Below, piece after piece: positions 1 through 6,113 of a DNA stretch of 6,173 bases. Below the pieces are notes generated by a model. It saw only the letters and a program-made list of their open reading frames with translations, searched no databases and was not told where the DNA came from. Source of the stretch: Acidobacteriota bacterium. Its GTDB lineage: Bacteria > Acidobacteriota > Blastocatellia > Pyrinomonadales > Pyrinomonadaceae. The stretch spans positions 1-6,173 of the forward strand of contig QHXE01000574.1 of NCBI GenBank assembly GCA_003222835.1. Reading direction: 5' to 3'. Position 1 is the stretch's first letter, and every line of letters begins with the position of its first letter. The position numbers and the translations under genes were made by a program.

Positions 1-194
1 GCCGGAGCTCCAACTCCGCAAACCGGACTTCGGTCTTGTCCGTTAATGCGTGTCTGAGGCACGAATCGCCAATATGGTAGCGTCGGGCACATGCTGCCTT
101 GTGTTTTCTAGCCAGCTGATTCCTGCGGTTTGAGAGGAGACGAGAGACGATAGCGGCGCAGCAACTCGGTTCAGGACCCGATGACCTCCAACGA
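1..194. other. Left edge downstream of the kinase, no supportable gene
   Basis: There is no clear terminator after the kinase stop. Plus frame 2 is open from the edge to a TAA at 44-46 and could be the last 14 codons of a convergent gene (ending RKPDFGLVR). A minus-strand ATG at 92-90 with AAGG four bases before it is open to the edge for 30 codons. Both are too short to judge. A weak CGGAC/GTCCG hairpin lies at 24-42. Confidence 0.4.
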
Positions 195-3104
195 TCAATG
201 CAGGACTGCGTACTCCTTCTTTGCTTGCTTCAGAATGGGGATTTCTGGATCAGCATCTTTCCACAACGCGAGGAAGTCCTGATACGCGACCTTGGCTCCA
301 GCGGAATCGTGGGACAAACCGTGCGCCCGCGCGAGTCCCAACTTCGCTAGTGAGACCCGCGGTGACGACGAATGCATCGCGCGATGGTCCACGATCTTCT
401 GGAATTCGGCTGCTGCCTTGCTGCCATCCCCTATTTGCAGATAGGCTAAGCCGCGCAAATAAGTCGGCATGAAGTCGGCTCCCATACCCATTTCGTAGAC
501 TGCCGCGTTCAGCGCTTCTACCGCACCCTCGGGCTTGCGTCGGTGTATCGCTTCAGCAGCTCGGACATCTGGCAACGTGCGCGTACGAACCATTGAATTC
601 TCGGAGAAGCGTTTCTGCAATTCCTCCACAATCTGATCAGTGCGGCCTCCCGCTAAGGCAAGTGCTTCCGCTGCTTGTCCCAAAGATTGGGTAATGCGGA
701 ATTTGTCAATTGCTGTCAACGCAGTCGCCGATGCTGTGGGCATTCCAAATTCAGCTTCTGTGGTTGCGAGATCGGTTTTCATGGTTGCCGCCAGCATGGG
801 CCTGCCTTGCCGATTCGCCAATTCCATTGCCGCGTTGTATAGCTCGTGTGCCTTCGACAAGCGGCCGCGCGCTGCGGCGGCTTCGCCCTGGAACTGCAAG
901 AATTCGGCCTCTTCCGGTTTGCCCTTTGCCCAGTCAAAATGCCGTTGTATCGCAACCGCATCATCATTCTGAAAAGCAAGGTAGAAAAGCTCGGCGTGAA
1001 CATCAAAATTGTCCAGGTGTTTCGCAATTGCCTGTTGCAGGATCGCTCGGGCTTCTTCCAACCGATTTAGACCGATGTACGCCGCTCCTAAGCCGTAATA
1101 TGCATAATATTCGTTTGGATCGAGCCTCAGGCCCTCGCGTGCGGTCTCAGCCGCTCTGTCGAAGAATCCCAGTGCGCTATAACCTTGGCTTAGATTGACC
1201 GGAGGAGTGGTGTCCCGGGGATACGTCTTTCGCCACAGTTCATAAGTTTCGTTCGCCTTCTCGATATTTCCCGTCACCAAAGCGTGATAGTGGCTCACAA
1301 TATAGAACTTCTCAGGCTCAGTGACCCGGTCCCGACGCTCGTAGGCTTGCAGTGTGTATTTGCGTCCGAGGTCTTCGTCTCCAGCATAGAAATAAGCCTG
1401 TCCCAGACGGGCGTAGGCCAATGCAAAATTAGGATCAAGTTCAATGGCCCTCTTGTAATAGGGGATGCTGCTGAACTGTCCGGAGGAATGCGCCCGCTCA
1501 GCGTCTCCCAGGGAAAAGGCCTTGAAGGCTTCCAGCGATGAGGTGGTCGCCTCATCGATAGGAACGTCGAATTTCTGAACTGAGGTGAGTGACTCGCCCA
1601 GCCGCTCGCGAATCCGGGAAGCCGCTTTGCCCAATGCGGAAAGCACGTTTTCTCGCCCGTTTGCTTCCGCTTCCTCGCGCCCTAACGTGTCGCCAGTGAC
1701 GCAGTTCACCGCCTCCAGGGCGACAATGTAATCGCTGCCCAGGCTTGAGATAGATCCTTGCAGCATAGCCTTGCTGCCCAGGCGCTCGCACAGCTCACGT
1801 GCCACTTGGATATAGCGAAGCATCTCGCGTACGCGGTCATTCGCCACAACGTTCAAGAATGGCGACTGTTCAAGTTGCACCGCCAGCGCCTGCTTCAGCG
1901 TGCCATCGAATACCACATCGCCCGTGGTGTTGGCGAAATCCGCCAAGACGATGGAGTCTCTCTCAGCGAGGGCGCGAGCGCGACGGCCATAAAAGAGAAT
2001 ACCTGCCACCGTAATAGCCGCCAGCGCTAGCGCAGCGGTCGTCAGCAGCCAAACTTTCCTGTGTCGTCGAATTGACACTGGGAGAACCGCTGTACCGGAA
2101 CTCGAGGCCGCTGACCATGTTCCAAATGACGGTTTCGCTTGGGCGGGCGCCATCCCTACAGCGGATGCAGCGGCACTGTTTCCCGGGGGGATAAGTTCAT
2201 CAGTCGCCGCAACAACTGTGCGGCTGGAATCTGTATCCCGCTTCAAGCGTTGCAGGTCGGCGCGCAAATCTGCGGCATGCTGGTATCGGAGATTGCGGTC
2301 CTTCTCCAATGCCTTATTGATGATGTCTTCTAGTCTCGACGGCAGATCGGGGTTGAGGCGCACCGGTGCGGTCGGTGCGCGGTGAAGAATCGCGTCAAAG
2401 AGAGCGGCTGATGTTTCCCCGCGAAACGGCAGTGAGCCAGTCGCCATTTCATAGAGCACCGCGCCAAAAGAAAAGAGGTCTGTACGCGCGTCCAGTTCCT
2501 TGCCTAGAGCCTGCTCCGGCGACATATAAGCAACTGTCCCCAGAGCCGTGCCGGGGCTGGTCAGGTGTTCGAGACTCGCTCCAGCAGTCTGCTCAGGAAT
2601 GGTTGCGGCCGGGCCGTCGCCCTTGCTGCCAGGCGCCGACACCTTTGCTAATCCGAAGTCAAGAATCTTGGCGTGTCCTCGCTTGGTAACGAAAATATTG
2701 GCAGGCTTGATATCACGATGAACGATGCCGTCAGCGTGGGCCGCATCCAGCGCGTCGGCTACCTCGATGGAGATTCCAAGCAGCGTTTCCAATTCGATCG
2801 GTTTGCCCGCAATCCGATGCTTCAGGGTAAGGCCGTCGAGGAATTCCATCACCAGAAATGCACGGCCCTCGTGCTCGCCGATTTCATGGATGGTGCAGAT
2901 GTTGGGATGATTCAGAGCGGATGCCGCCTGGGCCTCGCGCTGGAACCGCTCCAGCACACGCGTATCGTGTGCGACGTCGTCGGGAAGGAACTTCAACGCG
3001 ATGAAGCGACGTAATTGGAGATCCTCGGCCTTGTAAACCACTCCCATCCCGCCGCCACCCAACTTCTCGATAACCCGGTAATGCGAAATGGTTTGGCCGA
3101 TCAT
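195..3104 (-). CDS. Membrane-anchored serine/threonine protein kinase with TolB-like region and TPR repeats
   Basis: This is a 969-residue Hanks-type Ser/Thr kinase of the acidobacterial PknB-plus-TPR kind. Numbering is from the ATG at 3104. The kinase domain spans about residues 8-290: Gly-rich loop [10 protein letters not shown] at 15-24, ATP-binding Lys38 (ALKFLP), alpha-C Glu57, catalytic HRD 129-131 with Asn136, DFG 149-151, and SPE 195-197 in place of APE. All catalytic residues are present, so it should be active. A Ser/Thr/Pro-rich, low-complexity linker (about 290-345) leads to one hydrophobic segment (about 352-373) after basic residues, placing the kinase in the cytoplasm. Outside are a TolB/FlgO-like region (about 384-500, starting [13 protein letters not shown]) and TPR-like repeats (about 520-950, for example [20 protein letters not shown]), probably for protein-protein sensing. 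An in-frame TTG at 3125 adds 7 residues but lies in the predicted -10 box, and family members start at [10 protein letters not shown], so I chose the ATG. No strong Shine-Dalgarno is visible. The substrate is unknown. Confidence 0.95.
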   Translation of the reverse strand: MIGQTISHYRVIEKLGGGGMGVVYKAEDLQLRRFIALKFLPDDVAHDTRVLERFQREAQAASALNHPNICTIHEIGEHEGRAFLVMEFLDGLTLKHRIAGKPIELETLLGISIEVADALDAAHADGIVHRDIKPANIFVTKRGHAKILDFGLAKVSAPGSKGDGPAATIPEQTAGASLEHLTSPGTALGTVAYMSPEQALGKELDARTDLFSFGAVLYEMATGSLPFRGETSAALFDAILHRAPTAPVRLNPDLPSRLEDIINKALEKDRNLRYQHAADLRADLQRLKRDTDSSRTVVAATDELIPPGNSAAASAVGMAPAQAKPSFGTWSAASSSGTAVLPVSIRRHRKVWLLTTAALALAAITVAGILFYGRRARALAERDSIVLADFANTTGDVVFDGTLKQALAVQLEQSPFLNVVANDRVREMLRYIQVARELCERLGSKAMLQGSISSLGSDYIVALEAVNCVTGDTLGREEAEANGRENVLSALGKAASRIRERLGESLTSVQKFDVPIDEATTSSLEAFKAFSLGDAERAHSSGQFSSIPYYKRAIELDPNFALAYARLGQAYFYAGDEDLGRKYTLQAYERRDRVTEPEKFYIVSHYHALVTGNIEKANETYELWRKTYPRDTTPPVNLSQGYSALGFFDRAAETAREGLRLDPNEYYAYYGLGAAYIGLNRLEEARAILQQAIAKHLDNFDVHAELFYLAFQNDDAVAIQRHFDWAKGKPEEAEFLQFQGEAAAARGRLSKAHELYNAAMELANRQGRPMLAATMKTDLATTEAEFGMPTASATALTAIDKFRITQSLGQAAEALALAGGRTDQIVEELQKRFSENSMVRTRTLPDVRAAEAIHRRKPEGAVEALNAAVYEMGMGADFMPTYLRGLAYLQIGDGSKAAAEFQKIVDHRAMHSSSPRVSLAKLGLARAHGLSHDSAGAKVAYQDFLALWKDADPEIPILKQAKKEYAVLH

Positions 3105-3124
3105 CGTTGTGCCCGTGGCAAGCA

Positions 3125-3153
3125 ATGTTAGGGTCGCTTAGAGGCTAAGTCAA
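3125..3153 (-). promoter_or_regulatory. Predicted sigma70-type promoter of the kinase gene
   Basis: On the minus strand, TTGACT (3153-3148) is followed after exactly 17 bases by TAACAT (3130-3125). The -35 box matches TTGACA at 5 of 6 positions and the -10 box matches TATAAT at 4 of 6, including the important A2 and T6. The inferred transcription start lies around 3117-3119, giving a leader of only about 15 bases before the ATG at 3104. This places the alternative TTG start (3125) outside the transcript. No operator-like palindrome is seen beside it. The call rests on consensus matching alone. Confidence 0.55.
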
Positions 3154-3261
3154 CGAGGCGCCACGAACTCAGCTCTAGTAGCCAAAGGCTTCGGTAACTG
3201 AAAACGCACCACTTGACATGACAATAAGGTCCACAGCTCAGTATGCCGTGGCGCGCCGACG

Positions 3262-3294
3262 GTTCCGGACGACGGGACTTGCACCCGCTGGAAC
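3262..3294. repeat. Hairpin with tRNA T-arm-like tip in the oxidase-kinase gap
   Basis: GTTCC (3262-3266) pairs with GGAAC (3290-3294). Inside, CGGG (3273-3276) pairs with CCCG (3284-3287) around a seven-base loop. On the minus strand the tip reads CGGGTGCAAGTCCCG, which resembles a tRNA T-arm (loop TGCAAGT, differing from the usual TTC at its second base), and the stem extends by a G.U pair. No matching acceptor or anticodon arm is found at tRNA spacing, so it is not called a tRNA. It may be a tRNA remnant, part of a structured RNA, or a dispersed repeat. Confidence 0.4.
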
Positions 3295-3508
3295 ATCAAC
3301 TAGCCTCGCTGCAGCCCTCCTCCTCTTCCGTGCCGACTCCCGCCCACTTCAACACCTCTCCTTTGCTCCATTCAATTTGCATAAGGCCCGCGTCCGCCGC
3401 GCCAGCGGCTTCCTTCTGACGGCTTTTTCGAACGCGCGCCCCAACCTTCTGTTCCGCTCCACTCTGCTCACCAAGGGCGCGCCTCCGAAAAAGCACTAGC
3501 GTCATCCG

Positions 3509-3528
3509 ACCGGAATGCACCGGAGTGC
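3509..3528. repeat. Imperfect 10-bp tandem repeat
   Basis: ACCGGAATGC (3509-3518) is followed directly by ACCGGAGTGC (3519-3528), with one difference in ten. It lies in the gap downstream of the oxidase. It may be a chance or slippage product, and no function is proposed. Confidence 0.5.
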
Positions 3529-3560
3529 CGCTGAGCGGGTTACTGACTCGGCCAGTTCTA

Positions 3561-3582
3561 TGTGTGGCTAACTACACAGCCA
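3561..3582. repeat. Two mutually exclusive 5-bp hairpins downstream of the oxidase
   Basis: TGTGT (3561-3565) can pair with ACACA (3574-3578), and TGGCT (3565-3569) can pair with AGCCA (3578-3582). The two stems share bases 3565 and 3578, so only one can form fully at a time. They lie about 60-80 bases past the oxidase stop in its direction of transcription, with no T run after either. The stems are weak and may be chance. Confidence 0.3.
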
Positions 3583-3640
3583 GTAGCACTTGGGCAGGTC
3601 TCACAAGGTCTAGGAGGCTGCGTTAGGAAACCATGTGGGA

Positions 3641-4780
3641 TCATGACGGCCGACAGCCGCGGAAAGTGCCAAACAGGTCTCTGTGTCCGTTTAAGATTCG
3701 TGATTTCGCGGTCTCGTTCACTGTCAGCGACCACTCGCCAATTTCAAATGTTCCGCCGAGAAGGATCCCATCGGTGCGTGGAAACATATAGAGATCCTCT
3801 GTGAAAGCGGCGTACTCGACTTCGGGTTGAGGCAGAAGAACTGTCAGCTGTCCCTTGACGGGAGTTAAATCCTGGTCACTAAACAGCGCTCGCGCGCCCA
3901 GGCCCGAGCAATTGAAGATGACGGTTTCGGGCAGCTCCTGGAGCTGACTGGCATGGTCAAAGTGCATGACTTTTACCGAGCCTCCCGCGAGGCGGAAATC
4001 GGTCAAAACTGCGTTGAGGTAGGTCGGCGGTTCGATGAACATCGTATCGTACTGCCGAACGAACCGATATCCGGAAAAGGGGTGTTCGGACTCTGACAAA
4101 TCCCGAAGCTCCGGCAAGAAATTTCGGATCGGCCCTTGCTTTCCCTCAAAGCCTGTCTCATCGAACATATGATTGCTCAAAGAGTAGTTCCGCAGCCAAC
4201 GAACACCATAGCGGGCACCCACCAGCGTCTGATATCGGCGGTAAGAAAACTCCGTGGCCTTCATGAACTGCTCCATGAATAGCGGAGTCTGTTTCCCTGG
4301 ATCGAACACATCGAAGGGGAACCACTGGCCACCGGCCACATTGGAGGTGGTATTGGGAGGCAGGTCGCTCGCGTAAATCGTGACGCGCAGGCCACGTTCC
4401 TGTAGCAATCGCGCAGTGGCCAAGCCCACTGCGCCGCATCCCAGGACCGCAACGGACCCCGGACGTTCGGTTGGCAACAAAGCCGTCGCCAACTGCGACG
4501 TACCCCACGAGAGAGTGATACCAGCACCACCGTGTCCGTAGTTGTGGATGATCAGCTTTTCCCCGAGCTTCTCCCCGCGAACGACGAATCCCGATGGTCT
4601 GAACGGCCTCAGCCCGACTACGGTTCTGATTTCTCGGTCCGGTGAAAGCAGTACCGGCGCAAGGCGGCAGCCATTCCCGTAGTGTAAGACAGAAGTTCGA
4701 CTTGGTCTGCGATAACAACCAGAGAACATACCGGCCGTCGCAGCGAATGCCATGCTTCGAACAAATCCTCGTCGATCCAT
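3641..4780 (-). CDS. Exported FAD-dependent D-amino-acid-oxidase-like protein, apparently circularly permuted
   Basis: This 379-residue protein is a flavin oxidoreductase of the DAAO/glycine-oxidase superfamily, predicted to oxidise a D-amino acid or related amine to an imino acid, with H2O2 if O2 is the acceptor. The leader has RRGFVR (residues 3-8), a hydrophobic stretch and FSGC (Cys22): a Tat signal with a near-lipobox, so an extracytoplasmic lipoprotein is likely. Residues 50-100 hold DREIRTVVGLRPFRPSGF and HNYGHGGAGITLSWG, normally the C-terminal end of DAAO. Only then comes the Rossmann motif VAVLGCGAVGLATARLL (110-126), then NTTSNVAGGQW (143-153), INC-like FNCSGLGA (289-296), Tyr331-Met-Phe-Pro-Arg and GGTFEIGEW (342-350), with the end at 379. 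Arg58 and Tyr331 align by motif with the substrate-carboxylate Arg and Tyr of DAAO. The start is the ATG at 4780, four bases after GAGGAG. Family membership is firm. Substrate, acceptor and export are inferred. Confidence 0.85.
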   Translation of the reverse strand: MDRRGFVRSMAFAATAGMFSGCYRRPSRTSVLHYGNGCRLAPVLLSPDREIRTVVGLRPFRPSGFVVRGEKLGEKLIIHNYGHGGAGITLSWGTSQLATALLPTERPGSVAVLGCGAVGLATARLLQERGLRVTIYASDLPPNTTSNVAGGQWFPFDVFDPGKQTPLFMEQFMKATEFSYRRYQTLVGARYGVRWLRNYSLSNHMFDETGFEGKQGPIRNFLPELRDLSESEHPFSGYRFVRQYDTMFIEPPTYLNAVLTDFRLAGGSVKVMHFDHASQLQELPETVIFNCSGLGARALFSDQDLTPVKGQLTVLLPQPEVEYAAFTEDLYMFPRTDGILLGGTFEIGEWSLTVNETAKSRILNGHRDLFGTFRGCRPS

Positions 4781-5076
4781 CCTGCTCCTCGAAACAGATG
4801 TTGGATATCAGCCCAGGAAGCAAATGCTGTCGAGCACTTCAAACTTGCATGATCAGCATCTGCGTTCAAAATGCTTAAATCTCAACCTATTTCAATATGG
4901 CAGCGATGCATTATGCCTCAGAAGCAGTCGGACTGCGATCGTCAACTTGTATATTCCCCGGTTAGCGGACAAGCCGTGCATGGGGCAACCTTGGTGTTCG
5001 CGCTTCGTCGCCGCGCAGCGGACGCAGCAAATTCTGGACGAGTGGTCGGCAACTCTTCCATAGTCGAAGCCCCAGC
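4781..5076. other. Intergenic region between integrase and oxidase
   Basis: This stretch of just under 300 bases holds the oxidase ribosome binding site near one end and half of the integrase-end hairpin at the other. A 39-codon minus frame (5061-4942, starting MEELPTTRPEF) lacks a good ribosome binding site and is not called. A TTGACG and a CATAAT on the minus strand (4945-4940 and 4915-4910) are 24 bases apart, too far for a normal sigma70 promoter. A weaker TTGAAA-17-ATTTTG pair lies nearer the oxidase. The oxidase promoter therefore remains unidentified, though the gap is large enough to hold one. Confidence 0.5.
4785..4790 (-). promoter_or_regulatory. Ribosome binding site of the DAAO-like gene
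   Basis: GAGGAG on the minus strand lies four bases before the ATG at 4780. It fixes the start at the twin-arginine leader and argues against the longer overlapping reading frames that start further upstream in other frames. Confidence 0.7.
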
Positions 5077-5090
5077 TCAAAGCTGGGGCT
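5068..5090. repeat. Perfect 10-bp hairpin overlapping the integrase stop codon
   Basis: AGCCCCAGCT (5068-5077) and AGCTGGGGCT (5081-5090) are exact complements around a three-base loop, and the integrase TGA (5079-5077) starts in the loop. On the minus strand the stem is followed by TCGACTATGG, with no T run, so it is not a standard intrinsic terminator. It could still stall polymerase, protect the 3' end of the mRNA, or mark a DNA site at the end of the recombinase gene. The structure is certain and the function is not. Confidence 0.75.
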
Positions 5091-6030
5091 CGATGCCGAT
5101 TCGGTCATTCACTGCGGATTGAATTCGCTGTTTGCAGCCAAGATAGCGTTCTGTGGTTTGAACTGAGAGGTGTCCCAAAAGAAATTGGATCTGTTCTAAT
5201 TCTCCGCCCGAAGCGTGACAGAGCCGAGCGCATGTGCGGCGGAGATCGTGAGGCGCCAGTTTATCGAGACCGATGGCCTTGGAAGACTTCTTCACGATGT
5301 GCCACACCGATTTTTCCGTCATGCCGTCTCCCCATGTCTTCCCAGCCTTGTTGACCCGGCGGAACAATTTCCCTCGATCAATAGCGGCTGCATTTAACCA
5401 CTCTTGCAACTCGCATTTCACCCAGCCAGGGACAGGAACTGTGCGCACATGTCCGGCCTTGCCCACTAAATCGACTATGGCCCAATGATCTTCTCGCTGC
5501 TGGAGATGATCCAATGTCAAAGTCACGGCTTCATGCCTTCTCAAGCCGCAGGTGAGGAGCAGAGCCAACAGTGCGCGGTCACGCTTGCCTTTTAACTTCA
5601 GCTTGTCAGGTGCTTGCCAGAGTCTTTGGCCTTGTTCTGCGGTTAGCCAGTTACCGAGAGGCACACCGAGTTTCTTTACGCCCTTGACGCGGCGGATGCC
5701 AGCTGCCAAATCGGCACTGAGCAGACCGCAGTCGGCCGCCTCATAGGCAAGGCGCCGCACCGCACCCAGGCGTAGGTTGATCGTACCCGGCGCTAGCTGG
5801 CGAGATTCAAGGTGTGAACGGTAACGAAGCACCACGATTCGATTGAAAGCGAGCCGGGGCTCCGAACAATACCAGTCAACGAACTCGTCGATGGCGTGCC
5901 GATAGCCTCTTTGTGCGTCTTGGCTTGTCAGACTGTTCAAGACCGCGGCTTTTGCATGCTCCAAGTCAGGTAGGCGCAGGACAGATTTGGTCGTGGTGTG
6001 TCTTGTGCTTCGGTGCGACTTCCGTTTCAT
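5077..6030 (-). CDS. Tyrosine recombinase / site-specific integrase
   Basis: This is a 317-residue phage-integrase-family (XerC/D-like) recombinase that cuts and rejoins DNA through a 3'-phosphotyrosyl intermediate. Numbering is from the ATG at 6030. After a basic N-terminus (MKRKSHRSTRH), an SAM-like core-binding domain covers about 25-105 (SQDAQRGYRHAIDEFVDWY onwards). The catalytic domain covers about 125-310 and has the full set: Arg164 in TCGLRRHEA, beta-hairpin Lys191 (VGKAGHVRTVPVP), His261 and Arg264 in PHDLRRT, His287 in LLGHLS, and nucleophile Tyr296 in TERYLG. The length is normal for a simple two-domain member without an arm-binding domain. The ATG is preceded at nine bases by GAGGAGG. 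An in-frame GTG at 6051 would add seven residues and has its own weaker GAGG-type site, so it remains possible. No excisionase or cargo module is adjacent. It could serve a genomic island, an integrative element or a cassette-like array. Confidence 0.93.
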   Translation of the reverse strand: MKRKSHRSTRHTTTKSVLRLPDLEHAKAAVLNSLTSQDAQRGYRHAIDEFVDWYCSEPRLAFNRIVVLRYRSHLESRQLAPGTINLRLGAVRRLAYEAADCGLLSADLAAGIRRVKGVKKLGVPLGNWLTAEQGQRLWQAPDKLKLKGKRDRALLALLLTCGLRRHEAVTLTLDHLQQREDHWAIVDLVGKAGHVRTVPVPGWVKCELQEWLNAAAIDRGKLFRRVNKAGKTWGDGMTEKSVWHIVKKSSKAIGLDKLAPHDLRRTCARLCHASGGELEQIQFLLGHLSVQTTERYLGCKQRIQSAVNDRIGIEPQL

Positions 6031-6057
6031 GATCGATGGCCTCCTCGCCACCGATCA
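6030..6057. repeat. 10-bp inverted repeat with 8-base spacer at the integrase start
   Basis: The plus strand reads TGATCGATGG (6030-6039), an 8-base spacer CCTCCTCG, then CCACCGATCA (6048-6057). The arms are complementary at 9 of 10 positions, and the tenth is a G.U pair in the minus-strand RNA, so the transcript can form a continuous 10-bp stem. There are two readings: a translation-control hairpin around the integrase ribosome binding site, or a DNA site. Two roughly 10-bp inverted arms around a 6-8-base asymmetric spacer is the general form of a tyrosine-recombinase core site. The sequence alone does not choose between them. Confidence 0.6.
6040..6046 (-). promoter_or_regulatory. Ribosome binding site of the integrase, in the loop of an inverted repeat
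   Basis: GAGGAGG on the minus strand lies nine bases before the ATG at 6030, and is the strongest Shine-Dalgarno in the window. It sits within the 8-base spacer of a 10-bp inverted repeat, so in RNA it would be displayed in a hairpin loop next to a start codon partly in the stem. Confidence 0.6.
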
Positions 6058-6088
6058 ATCCTCAAACCGGCATCCTCAAACCGGCATC
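6058..6088. repeat. Perfect 14-bp tandem duplication upstream of the integrase
   Basis: CTCAAACCGGCATC occurs at 6061-6074 and again, identically, at 6075-6088. The three bases before the first copy (6058-6060, ATC) match the unit's end, giving about 2.2 copies. It directly adjoins the inverted repeat at 6030-6057. It may be a slippage duplication, paired binding sites for a regulator, or accessory (arm-type) sites for the recombinase. Confidence 0.8.
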
Positions 6089-6113
6089 GCACCTCCAATT
6101 TCAGAGTGGCTCG

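Larger units (their letters stand above)
3154..3640. other. Intergenic region between the oxidase and the kinase, no convincing gene
   Basis: This is about 490 bases without a supportable gene. A 93-codon plus-strand frame (3218-3499) lacks a ribosome binding site, is unusually rich in Arg, Ala, Ser and Leu, and matches nothing I recognise. A 74-codon minus frame overlaps it with equally odd composition. From about 3300 to 3480 the plus strand is strongly C/T-biased. The 8-base palindrome GGCGCGCC occurs at 3250-3257 and 3476-3483. No T-tract terminator follows the oxidase stop. The region may be decayed coding sequence or a repeat-derived spacer. Confidence 0.6.

Noticed and set aside
195..3104. 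Plus-strand and alternative minus frames inside the kinase gene
   Set aside because: All are shadows of the kinase frame, which has a complete set of kinase and TPR motifs.
3213..3245. TTGACA on the plus strand as a promoter for a plus-strand gene
   Set aside because: There is no acceptable -10 box at 16-18 bases and no convincing plus-strand gene follows.
3225..3294. tRNA gene suggested by the T-arm-like sequence on the minus strand
   Set aside because: No complementary acceptor strand, D-arm or anticodon arm is found at the required spacing.
3218..3499. 93-codon plus-strand reading frame in the intergenic gap
   Set aside because: There is no ribosome binding site before the ATG, the composition is odd, no family is recognised, and it overlaps a minus frame of similar quality. 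Probably chance in GC-rich DNA.
4618..4869. 83-codon minus frame overlapping the start of the oxidase
   Set aside because: It overlaps the oxidase coding sequence for more than 160 bases in another frame and has no recognisable motif. The oxidase has the better ribosome binding site and clear domains.
4910..4945. TTGACG and CATAAT on the minus strand as oxidase promoter
   Set aside because: The 24-base spacing is too long for a sigma70 promoter (16-18 expected).
4942..5061. 39-codon minus frame with a CxxC (PCTACPL)
   Set aside because: A good Shine-Dalgarno at normal distance is missing, and a single CxxC in a short frame is not evidence for a gene.
5091..6089. CGATGCCG (5091-5098) and CGGCATCG (6082-6089) as terminal inverted repeats around the integrase
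   Set aside because: They are only 8 bases long, the first is inside the coding sequence, and similarity breaks down beyond the core. Likely chance.
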